From NCBI RefSeq assembly GCF_040566695.1, contig NZ_JBEXAE010000006.1:132707-196706 (forward strand): a DNA stretch of 64,000 nt. Direction: 5' to 3'. Below are positions 8,931-17,401 of this stretch, in pieces; within the stretch, counting starts at the first letter, position 1, and every line of letters starts with the position of its first letter. The notes beneath the pieces were generated by a model, which did no database searches, was not told the origin of the DNA, and was given only the letters and a program-made list of their open reading frames with translations. This DNA is from Sediminicola arcticus. Lineage in GTDB: Bacteria; Bacteroidota; Bacteroidia; Flavobacteriales; Flavobacteriaceae. A program made the position numbers and the translations under genes.

Positions 8931-10235
8931 ATGCGCAGATTCAAAATTTTAGTAGTACCTACACTTTTAATTCTTGCGCTTTTTGTTTTAACTTATATTG
9001 TTCCAAAATCTAGTTCTACGCCAGAGGCCAGTAAGTCAATTTCTACCATAACACCAATAAAAACTTTAATTAGTCAAAAAGAGGTCCTACAGTATAAATT
9101 ACATCAACAAGAATTGAGAGATGCCGTTAAAGCCTATTTTGAAAAGGCCATTGCATCGGGTGAAATTGTAGGCGCGGGGGTTAGTATAGTCATGCAAGAT
9201 TCCATTGTTATTTTAGATGGTTTTGGCAAAAAAAATATTAATCTAAATGATGGTATTGACGGGGAAACTGTTTTTAGATTGGGATCCCTTTCCAAAGGAT
9301 TTGCAGGAATATTAGCAGCCAATTTAAAGCAAGAGGGTATATTAGATTGGAAAGATAAAGTCAGTGATTATCTACCTGATTTTCAGTTGGGTGATAGAAA
9401 TAATACAGACAAAGTTACTTTGGCTACTATATTGTCTCACACCTCTGGTACACCCTATCACAGTTACACCAACCTTGTAGAGGCTGGGTTGTCATTAAAT
9501 GAAATTGCAGGGCGTTTCAAAAAAGTAAATCCTATAAGCAAACCAGGACTCATGTATAGCTACCAGAATGCCATGTTTGCCTTATGTGGGGAAATTATGT
9601 ACAAAGCTACTGGGCAAAAAATCTCTGCATCATTGGAGAACAGGTTCTTTACGCCTCTAGGCATGTGTTCAACTACTATGGATTATGAGACCTTGGAACA
9701 TACAGAAAATGTAGCCTTACCGCATTCACAAGGACGCAATAGTTGGAAAACATTACCACTTAACCACAATTATTATAACGCCATTGCGGCAGGCGGTATT
9801 AATGCCAATGCCCATGATATGGGAAGATGGATGCGATTTTTACTTGGACATAATCCAGAGTTAATGGATAAGCCTGCTTTAGCGGAAGCTTTTAACCCTT
9901 TTGTGGAAATAAAGGGTAACAGTAAATATTATCAGCGTTGGCCTGGTCATTTAAGCTCTTATTACGGCTTTGGTTGGAGAATTCACAAATATAGAGACGA
10001 TGATTCTAGTCAAGAAAAAACCATTTGGCATCATGGAGGAAGTGTAAACAATTATAGAAATGAAATTGCCGTATTTCCGGAAGCCGATTTAGGTATATGT
10101 GTTCTTCTGAACAGTAATTCCAAACTTGCAAGAATAGTGATACCTGACCTGCGAAGGATCGTAAAGGAAATTTATGGAAGATCCACTCCCAAAATAGTTC
10201 ATAGTTATAGTGCTGATCTTAACCCTAATTTATAA
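8931..10235 (+). CDS. Serine hydrolase, class C beta-lactamase / penicillin-binding fold
   Basis: A 434-residue protein with an N-terminal membrane anchor or signal (about residues 4-24) and a beta-lactamase domain. The catalytic SxxK is S119-L-S-K122, the second motif YxN is Y211-Q-N213, and the third motif is H368-G-G370 in WHHGGSVNN, the HxG variant seen in esterase and peptidase relatives of AmpC. It probably acts in the periplasm on D-amino-acid peptides or esters; true beta-lactamase activity is unlikely to be predictable. A single gene with its own promoter region. Confidence 0.85.
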   Translation: MRRFKILVVPTLLILALFVLTYIVPKSSSTPEASKSISTITPIKTLISQKEVLQYKLHQQELRDAVKAYFEKAIASGEIVGAGVSIVMQDSIVILDGFGKKNINLNDGIDGETVFRLGSLSKGFAGILAANLKQEGILDWKDKVSDYLPDFQLGDRNNTDKVTLATILSHTSGTPYHSYTNLVEAGLSLNEIAGRFKKVNPISKPGLMYSYQNAMFALCGEIMYKATGQKISASLENRFFTPLGMCSTTMDYETLEHTENVALPHSQGRNSWKTLPLNHNYYNAIAAGGINANAHDMGRWMRFLLGHNPELMDKPALAEAFNPFVEIKGNSKYYQRWPGHLSSYYGFGWRIHKYRDDDSSQEKTIWHHGGSVNNYRNEIAVFPEADLGICVLLNSNSKLARIVIPDLRRIVKEIYGRSTPKIVHSYSADLNPNL

Positions 10236-10350
10236 ATCTTGTAATCAGTCTCTTTTAATTAGCGTGTATTCGTCTAAAACCGTTAAGTTCTGTCCGACCT
10301 ATTCGATGCTTAGTATATATACATTGCAGACCATACGCTTTAGTGATATT

Positions 10351-10830
10351 TTATTTTAATACGTTACGTTCACTCACAAGAATTCCATCTGTATCCACAT
10401 AGATATAATGCCCTGAAACAAAGGTAACATCGCCGAATTTAACTGGAATATCTATCTCGCCAGTATCGCGCTTATTGCTTTTAACAGGAGACGTATTTAG
10501 TGCCCTTATGCCTAAATCCATAGAATTAATAATCTGACTATCGCGAATACTTCCGTTTACGATAATGCCATTCCACTTATTTTGTATTGCCAGTGCAGCT
10601 AATTGATCACCTACTAATGCGCAACGTAATGAGGCGCCACCATCTATTACAAGTACTTTTCCTTTGCCGCTAGATTCTAATTGTTTCCGTACTAACGAGT
10701 TGTCTTCAAATAACATTAGTGTTGTTATTTCTCCTGAAAAGGCTTTTTTAGTTCCAAATGAACGAAAAATAGGAGCAACACAGCTGAATAGTTCGCCATG
10801 CTCATCCCAAAGGTCTGCCGTTGTAAACAT
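10351..10830 (-). CDS. RraA-like protein (RNase E inhibitor fold / keto-acid aldolase)
   Basis: A 159-residue RraA family protein, nearly the length of E. coli RraA. The core reads VIDGGASLRCALVGDQLAAL and later GSIRDSQIINSMDLGIRAL. It contains D75 followed by 20 residues and then R96-D97, the D-X20-R-D pattern associated in this family with metal-dependent 4-hydroxy-4-methyl-2-oxoglutarate aldolase and oxaloacetate decarboxylase activity. The gene follows aceB and aceA on the same strand, separated from aceA by a hairpin. Context favours a C4 keto-acid enzyme over an RNase E regulator, but both remain possible; the name rraA is therefore not given as a symbol. Confidence 0.85.
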   Translation of the reverse strand: MFTTADLWDEHGELFSCVAPIFRSFGTKKAFSGEITTLMLFEDNSLVRKQLESSGKGKVLVIDGGASLRCALVGDQLAALAIQNKWNGIIVNGSIRDSQIINSMDLGIRALNTSPVKSNKRDTGEIDIPVKFGDVTFVSGHYIYVDTDGILVSERNVLK

Positions 10831-10862
10831 AGTTACAATAAATGTTTAAAATTATGATATTT

Positions 10863-10895
10863 GAAAAGGCAACACTCTTACATGTTGCCCTTTTC
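10863..10895 (-). terminator. Hairpin after aceA
   Basis: GAAAAGGCAACA (10863-10874) pairs with TGTTGCCCTTTTC (10883-10895), with one bulged C. It lies between the aceA stop and the RraA-like gene and could act as a partial terminator or RNA-processing stem. Confidence 0.6.
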
Positions 10896-10924
10896 AACAA
10901 ATAACAAATAAAAAATAAAAAAAA

Positions 10925-12550
10925 TTATTTATCCAGAACAAGTTCTCGCTTTGCTACATGTTCATCAATTTCGAATTGATTACTCGTATTCTTCTCTCCT
11001 CCAGCTTTTAAGGCTTTGTCTCCTGCAAAAAATGTTTTATGGTCATCACCAAGATTTGAACCCGCCATTCTTTGATGTTTTACACAAGAAACACCTTTTC
11101 TAATTTCTTGTCTCTGAACACCTTTAACATAAGCCAACATGCCTTCTTCTCCAAAATATCCTTCGGTTAAATTATTCATATGAAGTGCTGTAGTATGATA
11201 GGTTGGTAATGTAATTAAGTGATGGAATACACCGGCATACCTAGCAGCATCAATTTGAAAGGTCCGAATCATTTTGTCTGCACGAAAGCATAATTCTGTA
11301 GTATCGTATTCCGCAGCCATTAAATTATTTCTATCGTAAGCTGTCATATTTTCTCCTTCAGCAAGCATTTCTTCAAAAGCTTGATTACGGAAGTTTAATG
11401 TCCAGTTAAAAGATGGCGAGTTGTTGTAAACCAATTTAGCATTTGGCATAACTTCTTTTATTCTGTTTACCATATGAGCAATTTGCTGCACATTTGGTGT
11501 TGGAGTTTCAATCCATAACAAATCCGCTCCGTTTTGAAGACTAGTGATACAATCCAAAACGACCCTATCTATATTGGAACCATTTTTAAATTTATATAAC
11601 CCATTGGCTAATCTTACAGGACGCACTAATTTCCCATCCCTTTTTAGCAGAACATCATCTTCTTTTGCATCATATATAGCTATTTCTTCTGCTTCAACAA
11701 AGGCTAAATATTTAGAAGCTAAATCTCCAGGTTCTTGACTAACTGGCAATTTTTGGGTTAAACTTGCACCTTCAGAATCTGTTCTTGCTACTATAATGCC
11801 GTCATCAACTCCTAACTCTAAGAAAGCATATCTAATTGCATTTAGTTTGGCAATAAAATCTTCATGGGGTACTGTAACTTTGCCATCTTGATGACCACAC
11901 TGTTTGGCATCAGATACCTGATTTTCAATTTGAATAGCACATGCACCAGCTTGAATCATTTTTTTTGCCAATAAATAAGTTGCTTCTTCATTGCCAAAAC
12001 CGGCATCGATATCTGCTATAATAGGAACAACATGTGTTTCATAATTATCTATTTGATCTTGTACGTCTTCACCTTTTTCAAGTTTTCTGAATAAATCATT
12101 CAGCTCAATAGCATCAGCCTGACGTAAAAAATCATAAATTTCAGCTATGAGCCCAGAAACGGCGGTTTTTTCATGCATAGACTGATCTGGTAGTGGTCCA
12201 AATTCTGAACGTAGTGCGGCTACCATCCAACCAGAAAGATACAAGTATTTTTTGCTAGTGGTTTTGTGATGCTTTTTAACGGCTATCATTTTCTGTTGTG
12301 CCACAAAACCATGCCAACAACCTAGGGATTGTGTGTATTTGGATGAATCTGCATCATACGCTGCCATATCTTCTCTCATAATGGCTGCTGTATATTTAGC
12401 GATATCCAAACCTGTTTTAAAACGATTCTGAATAACCATTCTAGCTGCGTTTTCAGTGCTTATCGTATTCCAAGTTTTTCCGTACTTTTCTTTAAGGTTT
12501 CTTACAGTCTGTAATGCAGAACTGTAATTTGATTGTGGTAAATTTTTCAT
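10925..12550 (-). CDS. aceA: Isocitrate lyase
   Basis: A 541-residue isocitrate lyase, the longer form found in Bacteroidota. It cleaves isocitrate to succinate and glyoxylate, the first step of the glyoxylate shunt, allowing growth on acetate or fatty acids. The catalytic loop is K216-Q-C218-G-H220, equivalent to the KKCGH motif of the E. coli enzyme with K to Q at the second position. Other conserved segments are PIIADIDAGFGNEEATY and ARTDSEGA. It lies 72 bp downstream of aceB on the same strand, with a strong stem-loop in the gap. Confidence 0.97.
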   Translation of the reverse strand: MKNLPQSNYSSALQTVRNLKEKYGKTWNTISTENAARMVIQNRFKTGLDIAKYTAAIMREDMAAYDADSSKYTQSLGCWHGFVAQQKMIAVKKHHKTTSKKYLYLSGWMVAALRSEFGPLPDQSMHEKTAVSGLIAEIYDFLRQADAIELNDLFRKLEKGEDVQDQIDNYETHVVPIIADIDAGFGNEEATYLLAKKMIQAGACAIQIENQVSDAKQCGHQDGKVTVPHEDFIAKLNAIRYAFLELGVDDGIIVARTDSEGASLTQKLPVSQEPGDLASKYLAFVEAEEIAIYDAKEDDVLLKRDGKLVRPVRLANGLYKFKNGSNIDRVVLDCITSLQNGADLLWIETPTPNVQQIAHMVNRIKEVMPNAKLVYNNSPSFNWTLNFRNQAFEEMLAEGENMTAYDRNNLMAAEYDTTELCFRADKMIRTFQIDAARYAGVFHHLITLPTYHTTALHMNNLTEGYFGEEGMLAYVKGVQRQEIRKGVSCVKHQRMAGSNLGDDHKTFFAGDKALKAGGEKNTSNQFEIDEHVAKRELVLDK

Positions 12551-12585
12551 AATTTTGTAATAAGTTATTTATTATTAATAATTAG

Positions 12586-12618
12586 ATCCTGCAGATTGTG
12601 TCCGCAATCGCAGGATCG
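12586..12618. promoter_or_regulatory. Strong intercistronic stem-loop between aceB and aceA
   Basis: GATCCTGC and GATTG on the left pair with CAATC and GCAGGATC on the right, giving a 13-bp stem with one bulged A and the loop TGTCCG. On the transcribed (minus) strand no U-tract follows, so it looks more like an mRNA-processing or stability element than a terminator. Positions may be off by one base. Confidence 0.65.
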
Positions 12619-12622
12619 TTTT

Positions 12623-14221
12623 TTAAATGTATTGATAGGCAGGAAGGGTAAGGAATTCCTCAAATTTTTCTGATAACACTAATTTGTCAAAAAGCTCAAA
12701 GGCTACTTTAAACTTGGTGTTATTTATAGTCTCTTCTCCAACTTCGGTAATAATCTTTTCTACTTCATCATCAAATAGTTCCATATAAAGCTCAATAGTG
12801 AATTTCCTTCCATCTTCAAGTTTCACCTCATTCTTTAGCCATTGCCATACTTGAGTTCTGGATATCTCAGCCGTTGCGGCATCTTCCATTAGATTATATA
12901 GGGCTACAGCTCCATGACCACGCAACCAGGCTTCCGTATATAAAATACCAACATTAATGTTCTTTCTAATTCCGGCTTCGGTAACGGTACCCTTTGGAAT
13001 CTCAACCAGATCTGCTTGGGAAATTTGAACATCATCCCTTGTTACGTGTAATTGATTTAATGTTGGCATGTACTTGTCAAATTCTGACATGGCAATGGAA
13101 ACCAAAGCAGGATGGGCCACCCAAGTTCCATCATGGCCATTTGTTACCTCACGCTCCTTATCCTTTCTTACATTTTCTAAAGCGATAGCGTTGGCATTTA
13201 CATTATTTTTTATTGGAATTTGAGCGGCCATACCACCAATAGCTAGAATGCCACGTTTGTGACAACGTTGAATAACTAGTTTGGAATACGCATCCATAAA
13301 AGGTGAGGTCATGGTTACTTGGTCTCGATTTGGCACTACGAAATTCGAATGGTTTCTGAATTTTTTGATGTATGAAAAGATATAGTCCCAACGTCCACAG
13401 TTTAAACCAACGATGTGCTCTTTTAATTCATAAATGATTTCATCTAATTGAAAACTCGCCGTAATGGTTTCCACTAAAACAGTGGCTTTAAAAGTGCCTT
13501 GAGGAACTTCAAGATAGTCTTGGGCAAAAGTAAATACCTCATTCCACCAACGTGCCTCCAGATAATGCTCTAATTTTGGAAGATAAAAATAGGGAGCAGT
13601 ATCGTTTTTCATTAAGATCTGGGTATTATGAAATACATACAGACCAAAATCTACCAAGCTCCCTGACGTTTCTTCTTCATTAATTAGGATATGTCTTTCG
13701 TTTAAATGTAGCCCCCTTGGCCTAACCATTAAAACAGCCGTTTCTTCGTTGAGGTTATACGATTTACCGCGTATTGAATCTACCAATGAAATGGTTTTAT
13801 TATTGGCATCAATCAAGTTCTTCTGACCTTCTATAGTGTTGCTCCAGGTAGGGGAATTACTATCCTCTAAATCGGCCATAAATGTTTTGGCGCCAGAATT
13901 CAGGGCGTTTATAATCATTTTTCTATCTACTGGACCTGTAATTTCTACACGTCTGTCTTGTAGATCGTGTGGAATAGTAGCAGCTTTCCATTGCTTGTCC
14001 CTTAGATTTTTTGTTTCCTTCGGGAATTCTGGAAATTTACCCTCATCAAAGACCTTTTGTTGATTTGCTCGCTTTTCTAAAAGCAGCAATCGTTCAGCAT
14101 TAAATTTTTCATGAAGTAGGGTAATAAAAGCCAAAGCTTGATCTGTAAGAATTTCTGGATAGTAATTATCTACCTGTCTAGAGAAATTAATTTTGGATTG
14201 TTTTAAAAGGGTTTGTGCCAT
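12623..14221 (-). CDS. aceB: Malate synthase A
   Basis: A 532-residue malate synthase A (E. coli AceB is 533). It condenses glyoxylate with acetyl-CoA to malate. I choose ATG 14221 because the frame upstream to 14293 would extend into the operator region. Family segments seen include KTFMADLEDSNSPTW, VLMVRPRGLHLNE, VLVETITASFQLDEIIYEL, GLNCGRWDYIFS and NGHDGTWVAHP. It is the first gene of the aceB-aceA unit, and its promoter overlaps the operator of the divergent RamB-like regulator. Confidence 0.97.
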   Translation of the reverse strand: MAQTLLKQSKINFSRQVDNYYPEILTDQALAFITLLHEKFNAERLLLLEKRANQQKVFDEGKFPEFPKETKNLRDKQWKAATIPHDLQDRRVEITGPVDRKMIINALNSGAKTFMADLEDSNSPTWSNTIEGQKNLIDANNKTISLVDSIRGKSYNLNEETAVLMVRPRGLHLNERHILINEEETSGSLVDFGLYVFHNTQILMKNDTAPYFYLPKLEHYLEARWWNEVFTFAQDYLEVPQGTFKATVLVETITASFQLDEIIYELKEHIVGLNCGRWDYIFSYIKKFRNHSNFVVPNRDQVTMTSPFMDAYSKLVIQRCHKRGILAIGGMAAQIPIKNNVNANAIALENVRKDKEREVTNGHDGTWVAHPALVSIAMSEFDKYMPTLNQLHVTRDDVQISQADLVEIPKGTVTEAGIRKNINVGILYTEAWLRGHGAVALYNLMEDAATAEISRTQVWQWLKNEVKLEDGRKFTIELYMELFDDEVEKIITEVGEETINNTKFKVAFELFDKLVLSEKFEEFLTLPAYQYI

Positions 14222-14240
14222 GATGATTTGTTTTATTTGA

Positions 14241-14271
14241 CAATGATAAAAAAAAGATTTATATAAAACAA
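14241..14271 (-). promoter_or_regulatory. Candidate aceB promoter
   Basis: On the minus strand TTG (14271-14269) is followed after 20 bp by TATCATTG (14248-14241), which differs from TAnnTTTG at one position. Its -33 end touches the 14-bp palindrome, so a protein bound there would affect RNA polymerase directly. Confidence 0.5.
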
Positions 14272-14317
14272 GCGAACGTTCGCTAAAAAACATTATTCGC
14301 GAAAAATAAGTATTCGC
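14271..14317. promoter_or_regulatory. Phased operator: palindrome plus three TTCGC repeats
   Basis: AGCGAACGTTCGCT at 14271-14284 is a perfect 14-bp palindrome. TTCGC recurs at 14279, 14296 and 14313, exactly 17 bp apart each time, and each copy is followed by one base and an A-run (TTCGCnAAAAA). The second copy is also the palindrome TTCGCGAA (14296-14303). The array spans the gap between aceB and the divergent regulator, which is its likely ligand. Confidence 0.7.
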
Positions 14318-14326
14318 AAAAAAGCC

Positions 14327-14334
14327 TATATTTG
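14327..14334 (+). promoter_or_regulatory. -7 element TATATTTG of the RamB-like regulator
   Basis: A perfect TAnnTTTG match ends 4 nt before the ATG at 14339. In Bacteroidota transcription starts a few bases after this element, so the mRNA would begin at or next to the start codon (leaderless). Confidence 0.55.
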
Positions 14335-14338
14335 TTTT

Positions 14339-15817
14339 ATGGAAGAGGATTATATCAAACTTATATTTGGGTTGAAGCTAAAGCAGATAAGGACTGATAA
14401 GAATTTGTCCCTATTTGGATTGTCTAAGCTTTCTGGTTTGTCAAAGTCGTATTTAAACGAAATTGAAAATGGTAAAAAATATCCCAAACCAGATAAAATT
14501 GCCTTACTTTCAGATAAACTAGATGTCCCTTATGACCAAATGGTATCTTTAAAGTTAGATAAGAATTTGGCGCCAATTGGTGATTTATTACGATCTAAAA
14601 TATTAAAGGAAATCCCCCTAGACCTCTTTGGCATTAAAGAAAGTAACTTAATAGATATAGTTGCCAATGCACCTGCCAAGGTGAATGCCTTCATAAGTAC
14701 CATTATTAAAATTGCCCAACATTACAATTTCAGAAAAGAGAGTTTTTACCTTGCTTCGGTCCGCTCTTTCCAAGAAGCTAATAATAATTATTTTGATGAG
14801 TTAGAACAAAGTGTTCTAAAATTTGTTAAAGCGTATCATATAGATCTAAATCAAGAGATTTCTTCCAAGGAATTAGAAGAAATATTGGTAGAAGAATATG
14901 GATACATTGTTAAGGGAAATGAATTAAGTAAATATGAAGCTCTAGGTACCTTACGATCTGTATTTGTACCAAAAACAAAAACGTTGTTACTTACAAATGA
15001 GATTGACGAGTCACAACGTACCTTTATTTATGCCAAAGAACTAGCTTATAATTATTTAGAGTTTAAAGAGCGTCTTTATACATTTCCTTGGATTAAGTTT
15101 GACACATTTGACCAAGTTCTAAATAATTTTTATGCCTCATATTTTGCCGGGGCTTTAATCATACCCAATGCTAAAATAACAGATCGGTTAAATGAAATTT
15201 TTGAGAAGGATACTTTTGATACCAAATTATTTCTCAACGCTATAGATACTTTTAATGCATCGCCAGAATCTTTTTATCAGCGTTTAACTAATATCTTACC
15301 TAAAGAATTCAACATTCAGAATTTATTTTTTTTAAGGTTTACATATAAAGCTGGTAGTGAAAAATTTCACCTTAAAAAAGAATTGCATTTATCGCATCAA
15401 CATTCCCCACATGCCAACGAAACTAATGAACACTATTGTAGGCGCTGGGTATCCTTAAAAGTATTGAAAGATTTAAGTGAAAATAAAAAAGACCATGAAT
15501 TTGATATTCAGATTTCCGATTACCAAAATGATGGTATGAAATATTTGGTATTGTCATCTGCAACTAAAGATCCTTTTAAAGAAAATTATTATAGAAGTAT
15601 AAGTGTAGGATTACTGATCAATAAACAACTACAACGCAAAATAGCTTTTCTGGCAGATCCCAACATTAAAACTCAGGATGTTGGTGTAACCTGTGAGCGA
15701 TGTGCTATATCGGGCTGCGCGGAAAGACAAGCCCCTTCGGTCCTTTTGGAGAAAGATGCTAAAAACAAAAAGATAGAAATGATTGTGGACGAATTGAACA
15801 CTAAGTTTGGTAATTAA
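14339..15817 (+). CDS. RamB/ScfR-like XRE-family regulator of acetate metabolism
   Basis: A 492-residue regulator with an N-terminal Cro/CI-type HTH (about residues 7-62: LKLKQIRTDKNLSLFGLSKLS...SYLNEIENGKKYPKPDK), a central IrrE-like domain and a C-terminal region with C452-x2-C455-x4-C460 (CERCAISGC). This is the layout of RamB of Corynebacterium, which controls isocitrate lyase and malate synthase, and of the ScfR short-chain acyl-CoA regulators. The position where IrrE peptidases have HExxH reads AKELAYNYL (232-240), so it is not a protease. It is divergent from aceBA, with a shared operator, so it very likely regulates them and itself. Confidence 0.85.
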   Translation: MEEDYIKLIFGLKLKQIRTDKNLSLFGLSKLSGLSKSYLNEIENGKKYPKPDKIALLSDKLDVPYDQMVSLKLDKNLAPIGDLLRSKILKEIPLDLFGIKESNLIDIVANAPAKVNAFISTIIKIAQHYNFRKESFYLASVRSFQEANNNYFDELEQSVLKFVKAYHIDLNQEISSKELEEILVEEYGYIVKGNELSKYEALGTLRSVFVPKTKTLLLTNEIDESQRTFIYAKELAYNYLEFKERLYTFPWIKFDTFDQVLNNFYASYFAGALIIPNAKITDRLNEIFEKDTFDTKLFLNAIDTFNASPESFYQRLTNILPKEFNIQNLFFLRFTYKAGSEKFHLKKELHLSHQHSPHANETNEHYCRRWVSLKVLKDLSENKKDHEFDIQISDYQNDGMKYLVLSSATKDPFKENYYRSISVGLLINKQLQRKIAFLADPNIKTQDVGVTCERCAISGCAERQAPSVLLEKDAKNKKIEMIVDELNTKFGN

Positions 15818-16515
15818 TTAAGCTGTACAATCGGTTTTCTGCCTTTTAAACCTTACTAACTTTTTTGGATTTTTATAGGTACCCTTAATTTGGTTTAATC
15901 CATTTTGCTCCAAAAGCCAATTTTAATATAGAATAATTTGATCTTAAGAGTGCCTGTCTCCCAATTTGGAATTTTTGCTTCTATCATAATATGAGTATAG
16001 ACACTACCTAATTATGACAAGTACAGTAATAATTTTAATGGTATTACTATTGTTTACTTGGCAGAAGTAAATACATCCAATACCCCATAGGTAGATTGAA
16101 ATTAAACCTGTAATCTTTGTCCTTTTAGATATTTTATTCATGAAACTGTGTAGTGCTTTACATCCTTACTTTGATGTTGATTCTAAAAGCCAGTTACGCT
16201 GACCAATACTAAATTGGTAAAAAATAATGCCTGAAAAATACCATAAATTATAGGTTTAGACGGCAATCTGAGAACTGGTCGGATACTATGTTGGCCCGTC
16301 CGAAATATTTTTTTAGTAGTACTCGTTTTTATTTTTGTTAAAGATTAAACTATTGCCTTTTTATGTAGTCAAAGGTTTAAGTATAAAATTGAATTATAAC
16401 TATTAAGCGTTCAACGTTGATCTTGAATACAATGTTAATGTTTTGATAAACAACAAAAATATGTTTAATGTTTACTTATATTCGATAAACAAATAATTAT
16501 TTTTAGACACCAGCC
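15818..16515. other. Gene-free stretch of about 700 bp
   Basis: AT-rich sequence between the regulator and the GLPGLI gene. It contains only an 18-codon hydrophobic frame (ATG near 16014, MTSTVIILMVLLLFTWQK), too short to call. A -7-like TATATTCG (16477-16484) lies about 30 bp before the GLPGLI gene. I see no RNA gene and no recognisable gene remnant. Confidence 0.45.
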
Positions 16516-17352
16516 ATGAAATCAATTCTCTTTACTTTTATTTTCATCCTCACTCTAACAATGTCATCGTTTAGGCCAAATGTCCAAGAATTTCAAGGTC
16601 AGGCTTTCTATTTTTCTAAAACGAAAATGGATCTTGGTAATTGGGGAGCAAGAATGAGTGAAGCACAAAAAAAGCAAATGCAAGTTCGTTTAAAGGATAG
16701 GTTGGAAAAAACGTATGTGTTAAATTTCAACAAGGAAGAATCTGTATTTAATGAAGAAGACAAACTTGATGCTATATCAGGTGCAACAGATTCTTGGGGA
16801 AAGAATTTTTCACAGGGAGAGCAATATAAGAACGTAAAAGAAAATGCCTTGGTGCAAAGTCAGGAATTCTATGGCAAGCAATTTTTGGTAAAGGATAAAT
16901 TACAAGCTATAGAATGGAAGATGGGATCGGAATCAAGGCAAATAGGACAATACACTTGTTTTAAAGCCACCGCCTCGATACCAACAGCAGAATTAACATG
17001 GTATAACTTTTCATGGAATGATCTAAGAGCAGATGCGGAAACCAAAACTGATTCTACTGTTGTAGAAGCAACAGAACCTGAAATAAAATTGACTGAAGTT
17101 GAAGCGTGGTATACGCCACAAATCCCCGTGAGTCACGGACCAGGTGAATATTGGGGGCTTCCTGGACTTATTCTAGAAGTAAGTGCAGATAATACAACCA
17201 TGTTGTGTTCTAAGATAGTTATGAATCCTAAGGAGAAAATTAAGATCGAAGCTCCAGATAAAGGAAAAGAAATAACCAAGAGTTTATATCAAGAGACCAT
17301 CCAAGGTAAAATGCTGGAAATGAGAAATAATCGAGGAAGAAGAAGAGGTTGA
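16516..17352 (+). CDS. GLPGLI family secreted protein
   Basis: A 278-residue exported protein with signal peptide MKSILFTFIFILTLTMSS and the family signature PGEYWGLPGLILEV (about residues 212-225). The family is found in Bacteroidota and almost always sits next to a TonB-dependent-type outer-membrane protein, as here (49 bp upstream of the 904-residue receptor). The mature protein is charged (many K/E/D) and ends in a basic RGRRRG tail. Molecular function is unknown; a periplasmic or surface partner of the receptor is the usual inference. Confidence 0.9.
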   Translation: MKSILFTFIFILTLTMSSFRPNVQEFQGQAFYFSKTKMDLGNWGARMSEAQKKQMQVRLKDRLEKTYVLNFNKEESVFNEEDKLDAISGATDSWGKNFSQGEQYKNVKENALVQSQEFYGKQFLVKDKLQAIEWKMGSESRQIGQYTCFKATASIPTAELTWYNFSWNDLRADAETKTDSTVVEATEPEIKLTEVEAWYTPQIPVSHGPGEYWGLPGLILEVSADNTTMLCSKIVMNPKEKIKIEAPDKGKEITKSLYQETIQGKMLEMRNNRGRRRG

Positions 17353-17401
17353 TATTCGCTGATTAAACAATGACGACCTAACAACCAACTTACACAACAT
17401 C

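Noticed and set aside
8931..10235. Serine hydrolase as an antibiotic-resistance beta-lactamase
   Set aside because: The motifs (SxxK, YxN, HGG) are shared with many esterases and D-amino-peptidases; resistance cannot be claimed.
16014..16070. 18-residue hydrophobic frame (MTSTVIILMVLLLFTWQK), like a KdpF-type peptide
   Set aside because: Too short, and no kdp genes are nearby; chance frames of this size are common in AT-rich DNA.
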